Below the pieces are notes generated by a model. It was not told where the DNA came from. It did no database searches and saw nothing but the letters and a program-made list of their open reading frames with translations. From Heyndrickxia camelliae (GTDB taxonomy: Bacteria > Bacillota > Bacilli > Bacillales > Bacillaceae_C): DNA of 64,000 nucleotides. A program made the translations under genes and the position numbers. Positions 16,516 to 24,880 of this stretch are shown here, piece by piece. Positions within the stretch are counted from its first letter, which is position 1. Each line of letters opens with the position of its first letter. The stretch spans positions 186,001 through 250,000 of the forward strand of contig NZ_PIQO01000002.1 of NCBI RefSeq assembly GCF_002844575.1, given 5' to 3'.

Positions 16516-17637
16516 CTATTCTACTGGCAAAGCAAACCGTAATGGTGCATACGGTGTAATATCCAATTCTAATCTTTCTCCAAGAGCTAACCTAGCTACC
16601 AAAGAACCTATATACGGCCCCATTGTTAAACCAGATGCTCCAAGACCGTTCGCAATAATTAAACCTTGTATTGATGGAACTGGCCCAAACAATGGCAAAA
16701 TATCCGGTCCGGCTGGCCTAAACCCAATTCTAACTTCATGTAGGGTGCTGCTAGCAAGTCCTGGTGCAACATGCAAAGCTTCATCTAATACTTCCTTCAA
16801 GCCCGCAGCTGTTACACGGTAATCAAATCCCGCACCGATTTCCCTCGTTGCCCCTACTACGACACGCGAATCATCAAAGGAAACAAGATAATGACTACTT
16901 TGCGGAAGAATGACTGGCCAATTAGACGTATCTTGGTCAGGCAGCTTAAGATGGACAATTTGACCGCGTTGTGGCTCTACTTTTAATGTTATTCCAAATG
17001 GAGCTAATAATTCCGGTGCCCATGCTCCAGCTGCAACCACGACAGTATCTGCTGTCAGAAGTTCTCCGTTAACACGCACTCCTGTGATCTTATTATTTCC
17101 CCTTTCCAAAAATGCCTCTCCTGTATAAAAGATTGCTCCATGTTTTTCTGCGCCTCTTTTCAACGCATCCCTTAACAATCTGCCATCTACACGTGCAGCT
17201 CCTTCCACATAAACAGCTTTCAATCCTTCCTTTAATGGAGGGAAGAGGTTACGTGCTTCTTTCGCTGATAAACGGCGCACTTCTCCCACCTCTGGAATTT
17301 CAGCACGGCATTTATTTCCCCTTTGCTGAATATAATCGAGTTTTTCATCATCCTCACTAACGGCCAGTGCACCTACTAATCGATAACCTAAATTGGTTTC
17401 TCCATCTTCTTTTAATTGTGCAACAAGAGAAGGATAGTAGCATGCTCCTGCTTTTGCAAGCCGAAACCAGTCTTCATCCTCTGAGCTTGTAACCCATGGA
17501 CAAACAATACCTGCTCCCGCTGCTGTTGCCTGCCCTTCATGAAATTGATCCACAACGATTACTTCCGCACCTTTTTTAGATAAATGATAAGCAGTACTTG
17601 CTCCAAAAATCCCTGCCCCAACGACGATTACCTTCAT
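16516..17637 (-). CDS. FAD-dependent amino acid/amine oxidase (DAO family)
   Basis: A 373-residue flavoprotein. The N-terminal dinucleotide fold is VIVVGAGIFGASTAYHLSKKG with an acidic end (VVDQF). The substrate domain contains VEPQRGQIVHLKLP near 233 and the C-terminal FAD contact is GLIIANGLGASGLTMGP near 332. It resembles glycine/D-amino acid oxidases such as ThiO and DadA. The start is set at ATG 17637; the upstream in-frame start would add 12 residues that do not fit the family. It would deaminate a D-amino acid or secondary amine; the substrate is open. Confidence 0.8.
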   Translation of the reverse strand: MKVIVVGAGIFGASTAYHLSKKGAEVIVVDQFHEGQATAAGAGIVCPWVTSSEDEDWFRLAKAGACYYPSLVAQLKEDGETNLGYRLVGALAVSEDDEKLDYIQQRGNKCRAEIPEVGEVRRLSAKEARNLFPPLKEGLKAVYVEGAARVDGRLLRDALKRGAEKHGAIFYTGEAFLERGNNKITGVRVNGELLTADTVVVAAGAWAPELLAPFGITLKVEPQRGQIVHLKLPDQDTSNWPVILPQSSHYLVSFDDSRVVVGATREIGAGFDYRVTAAGLKEVLDEALHVAPGLASSTLHEVRIGFRPAGPDILPLFGPVPSIQGLIIANGLGASGLTMGPYIGSLVARLALGERLELDITPYAPLRFALPVE

Positions 17638-17710
17638 TATATGAACATTCCTTTCTTTTTTAAATGGATTCACTTAACTTAAATCTAAAGCCGCAATAAA
17701 TTATAAAAAA

Positions 17711-17735
17711 ACGCAAAGAAAATCCTTTGCATTTT
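17711..17735 (-). terminator. Terminator of the asparaginase gene
   Basis: Minus strand GCAAAG-GATTTT-CTTTGC followed by GTTTTTTTAT, starting about 15 bases after the stop codon at 17752. Confidence 0.82.
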
Positions 17736-17751
17736 TTCGTAAACAATAAAA

Positions 17752-18777
17752 CTATTGAATTACTTTTTTTACACGCTCTAACTGAAAAACTGGCGATAAT
17801 TGTCCGATTGTTTCTTGACGGCAATTTTTCAACTGTGGATAGTGGTAATCCTTTAGTTGCTCGAGCTGATGATCATGTAATAGATTCAGTTGTTTTAAAA
17901 CTTCTACGGCTACTGGATTCGTCCCTCTCCCATTTCCGTCTTCTACTTTAATCGCGATTCCAATTCCGGTTTCTATATCGCCAATGCAATAAACTGCTTC
18001 CGCTCCAGCCTTGCCAAATGCTCTGCCATTTGCCACTGTCATAAAATCGGTGCAAAATCGGTCCGTACCACCAACCATTTCCGGTGCATTCATCATTGCT
18101 TGGACGATTCTTTTAACAGTCGCAGTTCTTTCATTACTTAGCCCTGTTGGTTTTGCCATTCGTGCATAGCAATACGCTAGCTTATCTAGAGGTAGACCAT
18201 GAACAGGTACCCCGCAGCCATCAATACCAATTTCAATCTTCTCCTTCGGAAACTCTGCTAAACTACTAATAGCTTCTAGGATTCTTTGTTGAACCGGATG
18301 CTCTAGTTTATAGTAATCTTCAACTGTTTCATTCATATATTGTGCTGTTGTTAACATCCCACTATGTTTTCCGGAGCAATTATTATACAACGGTGTAATA
18401 GGTTTTCTATCTCGGATTAGTTCCTCATAGACCTCTTCCCATCTTGGATTGTGGGAACCGCATTGCAAATCTTTAACCTCAAGTCCAATCCTATTAAGAA
18501 TGGAAAGCACTCGATTCGTATGCTGTTTTTCCGCATTATGGGAGGCACAACATAGTGCAATATCTGCATCATCAAAATGATAGAAATCTGCTGCCCCGGT
18601 CTCAATTAATGGAATTGCTTGAACAGGTTTCATGGACGAACGTGCATAAACCATTTGCTGCGGATTGCCTGCCTGATAAAGTAAATTGCCATTCGCATCT
18701 ACAACAGCGATATGCCCCTTGTGTACGCTTTCTAGCATTTTTCCTCTATGAACATGTACAAGTTGTGCAGCTTCCAT
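17752..18777 (-). CDS. Asparaginase II-family enzyme
   Basis: A 341-residue protein of the L-asparaginase II family (distinct from the AnsA/AnsB fold, related to the Rhizobium inducible type). It has the catalytic-type SxxK in VYARSSMKPVQAIPLIETGA near residue 45 (SSMK). It also has CCASHNAEKQH near 75, CGSHNPRWEE near 101, NNCSGKHSGML near 132 and the conserved DGCGVPVHGLPL near 189. It hydrolyses asparagine or a related amide in the cytosol; no signal peptide is present. It is transcribed towards the oxidase gene but is separated from it by a terminator, so it is its own unit. Confidence 0.85.
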   Translation of the reverse strand: MEAAQLVHVHRGKMLESVHKGHIAVVDANGNLLYQAGNPQQMVYARSSMKPVQAIPLIETGAADFYHFDDADIALCCASHNAEKQHTNRVLSILNRIGLEVKDLQCGSHNPRWEEVYEELIRDRKPITPLYNNCSGKHSGMLTTAQYMNETVEDYYKLEHPVQQRILEAISSLAEFPKEKIEIGIDGCGVPVHGLPLDKLAYCYARMAKPTGLSNERTATVKRIVQAMMNAPEMVGGTDRFCTDFMTVANGRAFGKAGAEAVYCIGDIETGIGIAIKVEDGNGRGTNPVAVEVLKQLNLLHDHQLEQLKDYHYPQLKNCRQETIGQLSPVFQLERVKKVIQ

Positions 18778-18879
18778 ATCATCATCCCCATTTTCGAAAT
18801 TATTTAGCTATTCGAAATAACAATAAAACATGTCATCCCCAATTACAATACCTTTTTAATATTTCGACAATTGGTGGGT

Positions 18880-19052
18880 TGCGGGGTCAGGTCCCTTTTC
18901 CCTTTTTATTGAGAGGGGTTGGTCGAAGGGGCAAGTCTCTTTTCCCTTATAGGTTAAAGCTATCGATTGCGAGTCTGCCCCACTTCCTCGGATGATGGGA
19001 TGTGGGGTCTGACCCCTAATCCCAGATCAAGGGACTGGACCCTTTATCCCGG
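18880..19052. repeat. Cluster of family B palindromic repeats
   Basis: Several GGGTC-AGGTCCC / GGGTCTGACCCC type motifs, each edged by CCC or GGG blocks, fill the gap between the asparaginase gene and the ABC exporter (for example GGGGTCAGGTCCC near 18884 and TGTGGGGTCTGACCCC near 19000). They look like two or three stacked copies. Confidence 0.75.
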
Positions 19053-19072
19053 TGGCTAAAGGCTTTAAATAA

Positions 19073-19100
19073 AAATAGCCCTGCAATGAGGGCTATTTCT
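19073..19100 (-). terminator. Terminator of the FtsX-type ABC exporter
   Basis: Minus strand ATAGCCCT / AGGGCTAT stem (19075-19096) with a six-base loop, followed by TTTTTATTT. Confidence 0.75.
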
Positions 19101-19154
19101 TTCGCCCGAGGGGGCATTTAATATTGTCCTCCTCAGAAAGACACTTTTGCGTTT

Positions 19155-19178
19155 TGTCCACGAGTGGTGCCTGGCACC
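19155..19178. repeat. Family A repeat, terminal fragment
   Basis: TGTCCACGAGT followed by GGTGCCTGGCACC (19166-19178). It ends one base before the stop codon of the exporter permease gene. Confidence 0.75.
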
Positions 19179-19179
19179 A

Positions 19180-21777
19180 CTAGATGCTTTCTTGTTTGAG
19201 GGTGTCGATGATGTTTTCTTTTTTTACTTTGGAGCTGGAATAGAGCATGGCGATGCTGACAATGATGAATACAGCTAAGATTGCATAGACAATTTCTAAC
19301 CATGGAAGGGAGAATCCAAAGCTGAAACTGTTCATTAGGGATCGATAGATTAAGTACATGACAACAATACTAATTGGAAGGCCGTACAACAATGACTTTA
19401 TTCCATAAAAAATGCTTTCATAATGTATCATTTTATTGAAGCCTTTAGGAGTCATGCCGATCGATTTCAACATCGCAAATTCACGTTTTCTGAGCGAGAT
19501 AGAAGTTGTAATCGTATTTAAAATATTCGCCACCGATATCGCGGTCATGAGTGCGATAAATCCATACGTAAATACCGACATTAACAGCAGCATTTGTTCT
19601 TCCTGCTGCCTGCCTTGAAATACATTATAAACATACATATTGCCAGGTTTTATTTTTTCAATTTCTTCTTGTGTTTTGATCGGATCTTTACTTTTTAAGT
19701 AGAGAAAAGAGTGAATATCATCAGTTGGATATTTTTTAAGCAGTTGATTCATGCCCTGTTTGGAAACAATGATATCTAAATTGCCTGGCCCACTTGAAGA
19801 TAAACCCATAGGCAATTGTTCCGTCAATGCCGCAAAGGTTACTTCTCCAAATCTCTCCGTTTTTTCCGTATTAGGATCTATAAGGCTCAGATCAATACTT
19901 TGGCCGGCTTTAGCATGAATAGCTTTTGTTTCTACATATTTTTTTGCCTGCATATCCTCGTATGAAATAGTATCAATCACAATCCCAGCTACATGCTTCG
20001 GATTATTCAGCTTCCCATAATCTGCACCAATTGATTTTGCATAAGCTTTTAAATGTTGCTCATCTAATTCGTGTACCATTATATTGTAAGGAAATTTTTC
20101 ATCCCTCATTTGATCATGATAGTCTTTGGTCTTTAGTTCTTTCGCGATAGAATCTTTATCAATCCATGCACTACTATCGATACTCCTCATTTCGCTAGCA
20201 TCTGTTACATCTCCAAGCTGCGCAATGGTCTTAAATATGTCTTTATCCGATTTCGTTATCTCACCATCTACAGAAACTTGAATATCGAAACTTATATTAT
20301 CCTGTGAAAGAACAAGTGATTTTTTTAAATTGGCATTAAAAAAAGAGACGGCTAAAAACAGGACAATACTAATGACGAGTGAAAAAACAGTGGCTTGATA
20401 TCTTCTTTTATTTCTCTTTAAGTTTTTCAACCCAACCTCTGCCTCAAAGCCAAAAATTTTGCGAACAAACTTAGATGTTTTTACTCTTTTACTCGTAAGT
20501 TTAATATCGGTCGTTTGACGAATTGCATCTATGGCAGAAATCTTCGATGCCTTTCTAGCAGGTAGATACGTTGAAATGAGTATAGTTGCCATTGAAACGA
20601 TACACGCAATTAAAATGGAAAAAGGCGTAACCGTCAACCTCCAATTCACATCTAATCCCAGTGCATTTTGAACGACCGAATTAATGAAGAGAAAAGTGAC
20701 TCCAATCCCCGTAAGTCCAAAAATAATCCCAAGTGGTATACTTATCAAGCCGATGATAAACCCTTCAAAAAATACTGAGTTTTGCTTCTGTCTTCTTGTC
20801 GCACCAACACTGGAAAGCATTCCTAAATGACGAGAACGTTCGGAAACAGAAATGGCAAATGCATTATAGATGAGAGAAACAGAGCCAATGATGATGACCC
20901 CCATAATAACGGCAGTTAATGAAAATAGGGTGCGTTTTAGGCCGAGGTCATTTGTTACTCCATAATATCGCAATAATGCATTATTAAACTTTACCGATTT
21001 TATATTTTCTTGCTTTGCAAGTTCCTCTGCATGTGAATACAGAGATCCATTCACCTTTTTTAAAACAACGGCAGCATCTGCTTTATTGGATGCTCCTATC
21101 ATGCTTTTATCAATATAACCAATAACAGTATATCCTGGTGCCCATGTTGGTTCCCAGTTCGGAAGGTTGATAAAACCAACAACAGTATATGTTTTAGTAG
21201 TTAGCTTTTTAAAAGTTTCGGTTAATTTCTCATCCTCTATTTGTAATGGGTCGTTTTGTCCAAATTTCTTAACAGGTTGACCAGCTAATTTCATTTCCCG
21301 CTCTCCGATATTCAAGGTGATAGAATCGCCGATATTAAAATTCACTTTTCCATCTGTGGATATTCTATCAGAGAGAACTACCTCGTTTGCCGCCTTTGGT
21401 AACCTACCTTTTTCCAATTCAATCGGGAACTGTTTAAAACCTTGGGCACTATATTGTTTTATAAATAAATACGGTTTACTTTTATTTTGCCCGCCCTTTA
21501 AAGGGGCATATCCTTCATCCCTTGTTAAAACTACCTTTTTCGTCGCGTCATCTTTTTCAATGGCCTCGAGTTGCTTCTTGTTTACATCTTTATATAAAAC
21601 ATGCCATTCTCCATTGTCCGCAATTTCCTGCCTTTTCATTAAATCCATAAAGGAAACAAATAAAGTGGCAACAGCCGTAATCATCGCAACAGAAATAATA
21701 ACACCTATAATGGTCACAAGGGTTCGTCGCTTATTTAGCCTCATATGTCTTAGAGTGAGTTTGTTCACAATGTTCAC
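19180..21777 (-). CDS. ABC exporter permease with two FtsX domains
   Basis: An 865-residue permease. The N-terminal helix (about 19-40) opens the first large extracytoplasmic domain (to about 280), followed by three helices of an FtsX domain. It then has a second extracytoplasmic domain after the RNKRRYQATVFSLVISIVLF helix near 455, and a final FtsX three-helix block (about 745-850). Conserved SVGATRRQ near 325 and SIGMTPKGF near 782 are the cytosolic coupling helices. Its start overlaps the ATPase stop by four bases (ATGA). Such exporters move peptides, lipoproteins or antimicrobials; together with the adjacent two-component system a resistance or envelope stress role is inferred. Confidence 0.85.
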   Translation of the reverse strand: MNIVNKLTLRHMRLNKRRTLVTIIGVIISVAMITAVATLFVSFMDLMKRQEIADNGEWHVLYKDVNKKQLEAIEKDDATKKVVLTRDEGYAPLKGGQNKSKPYLFIKQYSAQGFKQFPIELEKGRLPKAANEVVLSDRISTDGKVNFNIGDSITLNIGEREMKLAGQPVKKFGQNDPLQIEDEKLTETFKKLTTKTYTVVGFINLPNWEPTWAPGYTVIGYIDKSMIGASNKADAAVVLKKVNGSLYSHAEELAKQENIKSVKFNNALLRYYGVTNDLGLKRTLFSLTAVIMGVIIIGSVSLIYNAFAISVSERSRHLGMLSSVGATRRQKQNSVFFEGFIIGLISIPLGIIFGLTGIGVTFLFINSVVQNALGLDVNWRLTVTPFSILIACIVSMATILISTYLPARKASKISAIDAIRQTTDIKLTSKRVKTSKFVRKIFGFEAEVGLKNLKRNKRRYQATVFSLVISIVLFLAVSFFNANLKKSLVLSQDNISFDIQVSVDGEITKSDKDIFKTIAQLGDVTDASEMRSIDSSAWIDKDSIAKELKTKDYHDQMRDEKFPYNIMVHELDEQHLKAYAKSIGADYGKLNNPKHVAGIVIDTISYEDMQAKKYVETKAIHAKAGQSIDLSLIDPNTEKTERFGEVTFAALTEQLPMGLSSSGPGNLDIIVSKQGMNQLLKKYPTDDIHSFLYLKSKDPIKTQEEIEKIKPGNMYVYNVFQGRQQEEQMLLLMSVFTYGFIALMTAISVANILNTITTSISLRKREFAMLKSIGMTPKGFNKMIHYESIFYGIKSLLYGLPISIVVMYLIYRSLMNSFSFGFSLPWLEIVYAILAVFIIVSIAMLYSSSKVKKENIIDTLKQESI

Positions 21778-22457
21778 GGACGAATCACCTCATCCTTAGC
21801 AATCTTCCCATCTTCTATACTAATGACTCGGTCGGCTTGAAGGGCTATATCTTCATCATGAGTAATAACAAGCAAGGTCTGATTTAAGGTTTTATTAAAC
21901 ATTTTCAATAGATCAATAATTTCCCTGCTGTTCTTACTATCCAGATTGCCCGTTGGCTCATCCGCTAGCATAATGGCAGGATTGCTAATCAATGACCTGC
22001 CAATCGAAACCCTTTGTTGTTGTCCACCTGATAATTGGTTAGGCAAATGATTTAAGCGATTATCCAGATTAAGAAGCTTCACAATATCATCAAATTGTTT
22101 TTTATACACCTTATGTCCATCAAGCAAAAGTGGAAGCGTAATATTTTCTTCTACTGTTAAAACAGGTATAAGGTTGTAAAACTGATAGATTAGTCCGATT
22201 TGTCTTCGTCTAAAAATCGCTAACTGTGTTTCGTTCAAACTATAAATATCCGTGTTATCCACAAAAACCTTTCCACTAGTTGGCCTGTCCACACCACCAA
22301 GCAGATGCAAAAGCGTGGATTTTCCGGATCCAGAAGGGCCAATGATCGCGACAAATTCACCTTTATTTACAGAGAATGAAACATCATCCAGCGCCTTCAC
22401 TGCGGTTTCACCCTTGCCATATTGTTTTGACAGATGTTCTATTTTTAAAATTCCCAT
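21774..22457 (-). CDS. ABC exporter ATP-binding protein (LolD/MacB type)
   Basis: A 227-residue ATPase with Walker A GPSGSGKST near residue 39, the signature LSGGQQQRVSIGRSL near 139 and Walker B AIMLADEPTGNLDSKNS near 161, the pattern of the LolD/MacB/BceA branch. The start is placed at ATG 22457, eight bases after GGAGG. Translationally coupled to the FtsX permease that follows, and preceded by a palindromic element likely bound by the adjacent response regulator. Confidence 0.9.
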   Translation of the reverse strand: MGILKIEHLSKQYGKGETAVKALDDVSFSVNKGEFVAIIGPSGSGKSTLLHLLGGVDRPTSGKVFVDNTDIYSLNETQLAIFRRRQIGLIYQFYNLIPVLTVEENITLPLLLDGHKVYKKQFDDIVKLLNLDNRLNHLPNQLSGGQQQRVSIGRSLISNPAIMLADEPTGNLDSKNSREIIDLLKMFNKTLNQTLLVITHDEDIALQADRVISIEDGKIAKDEVIRP

Positions 22458-22511
22458 AAAAAATACCTCCAACTATATGCTATAGATTAGTCTATCTGTC
22501 TTTTATGACTT

Positions 22512-22546
22512 TACAGTGACTTCAAAAATGACAGTTTTGTCACTTT
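22512..22546 (-). promoter_or_regulatory. Candidate response-regulator operator upstream of the ABC exporter
   Basis: Between the kinase and the ATPase genes lies TGACAGTTTTGTCA (22529-22542), a palindrome with a four-base centre, and nearby AGTGAC/GTCAC half sites at 22515-22520 and 22538-22543. This is the expected place for a promoter activated by the OmpR-type regulator upstream. Confidence 0.45.
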
Positions 22547-22549
22547 ACG

Positions 22550-23563
22550 CTAGATGACCTGCTTGTAAAACTTTATTTTAAAGCTTGTTCCTTCCCCTTT
22601 TTTACTGCTTACTTCGATATCTCCATGTTGACTGGTAATAATGCTATGGGCCATTGCCAACCCGATACCGACACTTTCATTGCTAGCATTTTTCCCTTTA
22701 TAAAAGCGCTTAAAAATATTGTGTAAGTCTTTCTTTTCAATGCCTATTCCATTATCTGCAATACAAATTTCTGTAAACAGAATATTTTCAGTGTAGGAGA
22801 TGGTAATAGTCCCTCCCACTGGGGTATGCTCTACTCCATTTTTCAAAATATTAATGATTGCCTCGAGTGTCCAATGAAAATCTCCTAAAAAAGTTGTAGT
22901 CTTTTCCCCTTGTAAATTCACGATTAATTCCTTAATGTCTATAGGGATTAACAAATTCTCCAATGCTTTTTGAAGCAATTTTTCAACCTGTACTGGTTCC
23001 TTTTTAAATTGGACAGTTCCAGCATCAATTTTGGAAAGCTTCAATAAGGAAGAAACAAGCCACTCCAATCGTTCTATTTGATTGCGAAGGTTTTGGGTAA
23101 ATTCCGTTCTTTTTTCAGGAGGTAATTCGGGATCACTTAACAAATCAGACATCATCAGCATGGATGTCAGCGGAGTTTTTAGTTGATGGGAGATATCGGA
23201 GATTGCATTTGTTAATTGGATTTTATCCTTTTGCAAAAGGGACCTATGCTCGGACAACATAATGGTCACTTTGTATAATTCATTTTTTAAAATACTAAGC
23301 TCCCCCTCAACATTATCACGAACATCAAGAGTAAATTCGCCGCTATGAATTTTCCGTAAATACTCCGCAAGTTTTTCAATTTCACGATATCTCTTTTTGG
23401 TAAAAAATAGACTGGAGCTTATTAGCAGAACAGAAATCATAAGAGCAAGTATTGCGGCCGCAATGGATAAAAATGCTGCGGCAACAATTCCTACTAAACT
23501 AATCCCGCACATTGTGATGAGATGATGTAGTACCTCTTTATTCCTTAGCAAATTACTCACCAA
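22550..23563 (-). CDS. Sensor histidine kinase
   Basis: A 337-residue kinase with two close membrane helices at the N-terminus (about 15-53) and almost no extracellular loop, then a HAMP-like segment. The phospho-acceptor is in AISDISHQLKTPLTSML near residue 126. N and G boxes follow (NILKNGVEHT near 237, DNGIGIEKKD near 262, GIGLAMAHSI near 291). The tiny sensor loop is typical of intramembrane-sensing kinases that rely on an ABC transporter partner. A GTG start overlaps the regulator gene by 11 bases. Confidence 0.88.
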   Translation of the reverse strand: MVSNLLRNKEVLHHLITMCGISLVGIVAAAFLSIAAAILALMISVLLISSSLFFTKKRYREIEKLAEYLRKIHSGEFTLDVRDNVEGELSILKNELYKVTIMLSEHRSLLQKDKIQLTNAISDISHQLKTPLTSMLMMSDLLSDPELPPEKRTEFTQNLRNQIERLEWLVSSLLKLSKIDAGTVQFKKEPVQVEKLLQKALENLLIPIDIKELIVNLQGEKTTTFLGDFHWTLEAIINILKNGVEHTPVGGTITISYTENILFTEICIADNGIGIEKKDLHNIFKRFYKGKNASNESVGIGLAMAHSIITSQHGDIEVSSKKGEGTSFKIKFYKQVI

Positions 23564-24236
23564 CCTTATACCCTAATCCCCGCACGGTTTTGATAATTTG
23601 CGGGTGCTGGGGATTGTCTTCTAACTTTTCTCTAAGTCTTTTTATGTAGACCGTTAATGTATTATCATTCACAAAGTCTCCTGCCACGTCCCAAATTTGC
23701 TCTAAAAGCTGACTTCTCGAGAGAATCTGTCCAATATGGTTGGCAAAAATCAATAATAAGCGGTATTCTAATGCGGTCAGCACTATCTCTTGACCATTTT
23801 TATAGACTTTTCCTTCCTGTGTATGAATTCTAATTCCATTTATATCCATATATGTCTTTGTCTGAGCATACCTTTGATACCTTCTTAAGACCGTTTTAAT
23901 TCTGGAAATAAGCTCGCGGATTCGAAAAGGCTTAGTAATATAATCATCCGCTCCCATATCGAGTCCCATCACCACATTGACCTCGTCATCCACAGCTGTC
24001 AGAAAAATAACTGGGAGATCCTTCTGCTTTTTTACCAATTTACATAAATCATAGCCACTCCCATCCGGCAATGACACATCAAACAGGCACAAATCGAACT
24101 CCTCTAAACGTTCTACAATTACCTTTTTTGCCGATTCAGCATCATAGCACAAAACGGTAGAAAAATGATCATGCTGCAGCGAATATTCCAATCCGGAGGC
24201 AATTGTCTTATCGTCCTCCACTAGTAATATTTTCAT
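23553..24236 (-). CDS. OmpR-family response regulator
   Basis: A 227-residue regulator: receiver domain with phospho-acceptor D53 in LCLFDVSLPDG and the conserved lysine in DYITKPFRIRE near 100, then a winged-helix DNA-binding domain (ALEYRLLLIFANHIGQILSR from about 149, and the final TLTVYIKRLREKLEDNPQHP). The start is set at ATG 24236 because AGGA lies at a proper distance; ATG 24245 sits directly on it. First gene of the two-component/ABC exporter unit. Confidence 0.9.
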   Translation of the reverse strand: MKILLVEDDKTIASGLEYSLQHDHFSTVLCYDAESAKKVIVERLEEFDLCLFDVSLPDGSGYDLCKLVKKQKDLPVIFLTAVDDEVNVVMGLDMGADDYITKPFRIRELISRIKTVLRRYQRYAQTKTYMDINGIRIHTQEGKVYKNGQEIVLTALEYRLLLIFANHIGQILSRSQLLEQIWDVAGDFVNDNTLTVYIKRLREKLEDNPQHPQIIKTVRGLGYKVGE

Positions 24237-24339
24237 AGAAATCATCCTATCTATTTATCTATAACATAATACTTTCCCCTTCAAACTCCTAACCCAATCA
24301 TCCCGTATTTAGGAGTAAATGTCATCTACTTTTTGGGAC

Positions 24340-24387
24340 GGAGGGTCAGGTCCCTTATCCCGTTTGGGAAAAGGGACCTGACCCTCC
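24340..24387. repeat. Family B palindrome, near-perfect copy
   Basis: Two 22-base arms (24340-24361 and 24366-24387) with one mismatch and a four-base loop. The core is GGGTCAGGTCCC on the left and GGGACCTGACCC on the right. It is the cleanest family B hairpin in the window. Confidence 0.9.
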
Positions 24388-24432
24388 TTTGTGCTTTCCA
24401 TAAGCTCAGCATCGCATTCCTGTTTTTTATGA

Positions 24433-24487
24433 CTGTCCACCACAGGAGGACAAAGTCGCAAAATGTCCACGAGTGGTGCCAGGCACC
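24433..24487. repeat. Family A repeat, right half
   Basis: CTGTCCACC ... TGTCCACGAGT followed by the terminal GGTGCCAGGCACC (24475-24487). It cuts into the 3' end of the tagatose-6-phosphate kinase remnant. Confidence 0.8.
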
Positions 24488-24880
24488 TCCTACTACGATA
24501 TCAATAAAGCCAGTTTGTGCTTCCATTGTGTTCAATACACCTGTCGTCATAGCACCTTTTATTACATTTTCAACGGACTTTTTTTGTAAGATAGCTGTTG
24601 CCAAACCTGCAACTACCGAATCCCCTGATCCTACAGGATTCACAACCGTAACTTTTGGAATCCTCGCTTGAAAATAATCGTTCTGATATTTAATAAAGGC
24701 CCCTTTTTCACCAAGAGAAATCATAACCAACTCTATTCCATTAAATAAAGAATGGGATACGGCCTTTTGGAGCCCATTCTTTATTTAATGGAAAGAAGTT
24801 GCAAACCTAATAACTGATTTAATTCATCTATATTTGGCTTGATCGCATATTGTCTAGCTTCTCTACACCCTTTATATTTT
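24488..24880 (-). pseudogene. lacC: Remnant of a tagatose-6-phosphate kinase (PfkB family)
   Basis: Two fragments of a LacC-like protein are visible. The first, just after the GntR stop codon, reads AIKPNIDELNQLLGLQLLSI and ends at a stop within a 54-base hairpin (24738-24791). The second, 24488-24730, reads ELVMISLGEKGAFIKYQNDY and then VVNPVGSGDSVVAGLATAIL, the C-terminal PfkB signature with its catalytic Asp. The N-terminal half is missing, about 25 residues between the pieces are lost, and the C-terminus is replaced by a family A repeat. This is a dead gene. It suggests a former galactosamine/lactose/tagatose pathway run by the adjacent GntR regulator. Confidence 0.78.
24738..24791. repeat. 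54-base element with perfect 19-base inverted repeats inside the lacC remnant
   Basis: CCATTAAATAAAGAATGGG (24738-24756) is repeated exactly inverted at 24773-24791 with a 16-base centre. It interrupts the kinase reading frame with a stop. Confidence 0.85.

Noticed and set aside
24326-24490. C-terminal 55 residues of the 24326-24730 frame as part of a kinase.
   Set aside because: They are translated from the family A and B repeats and do not resemble any PfkB protein.
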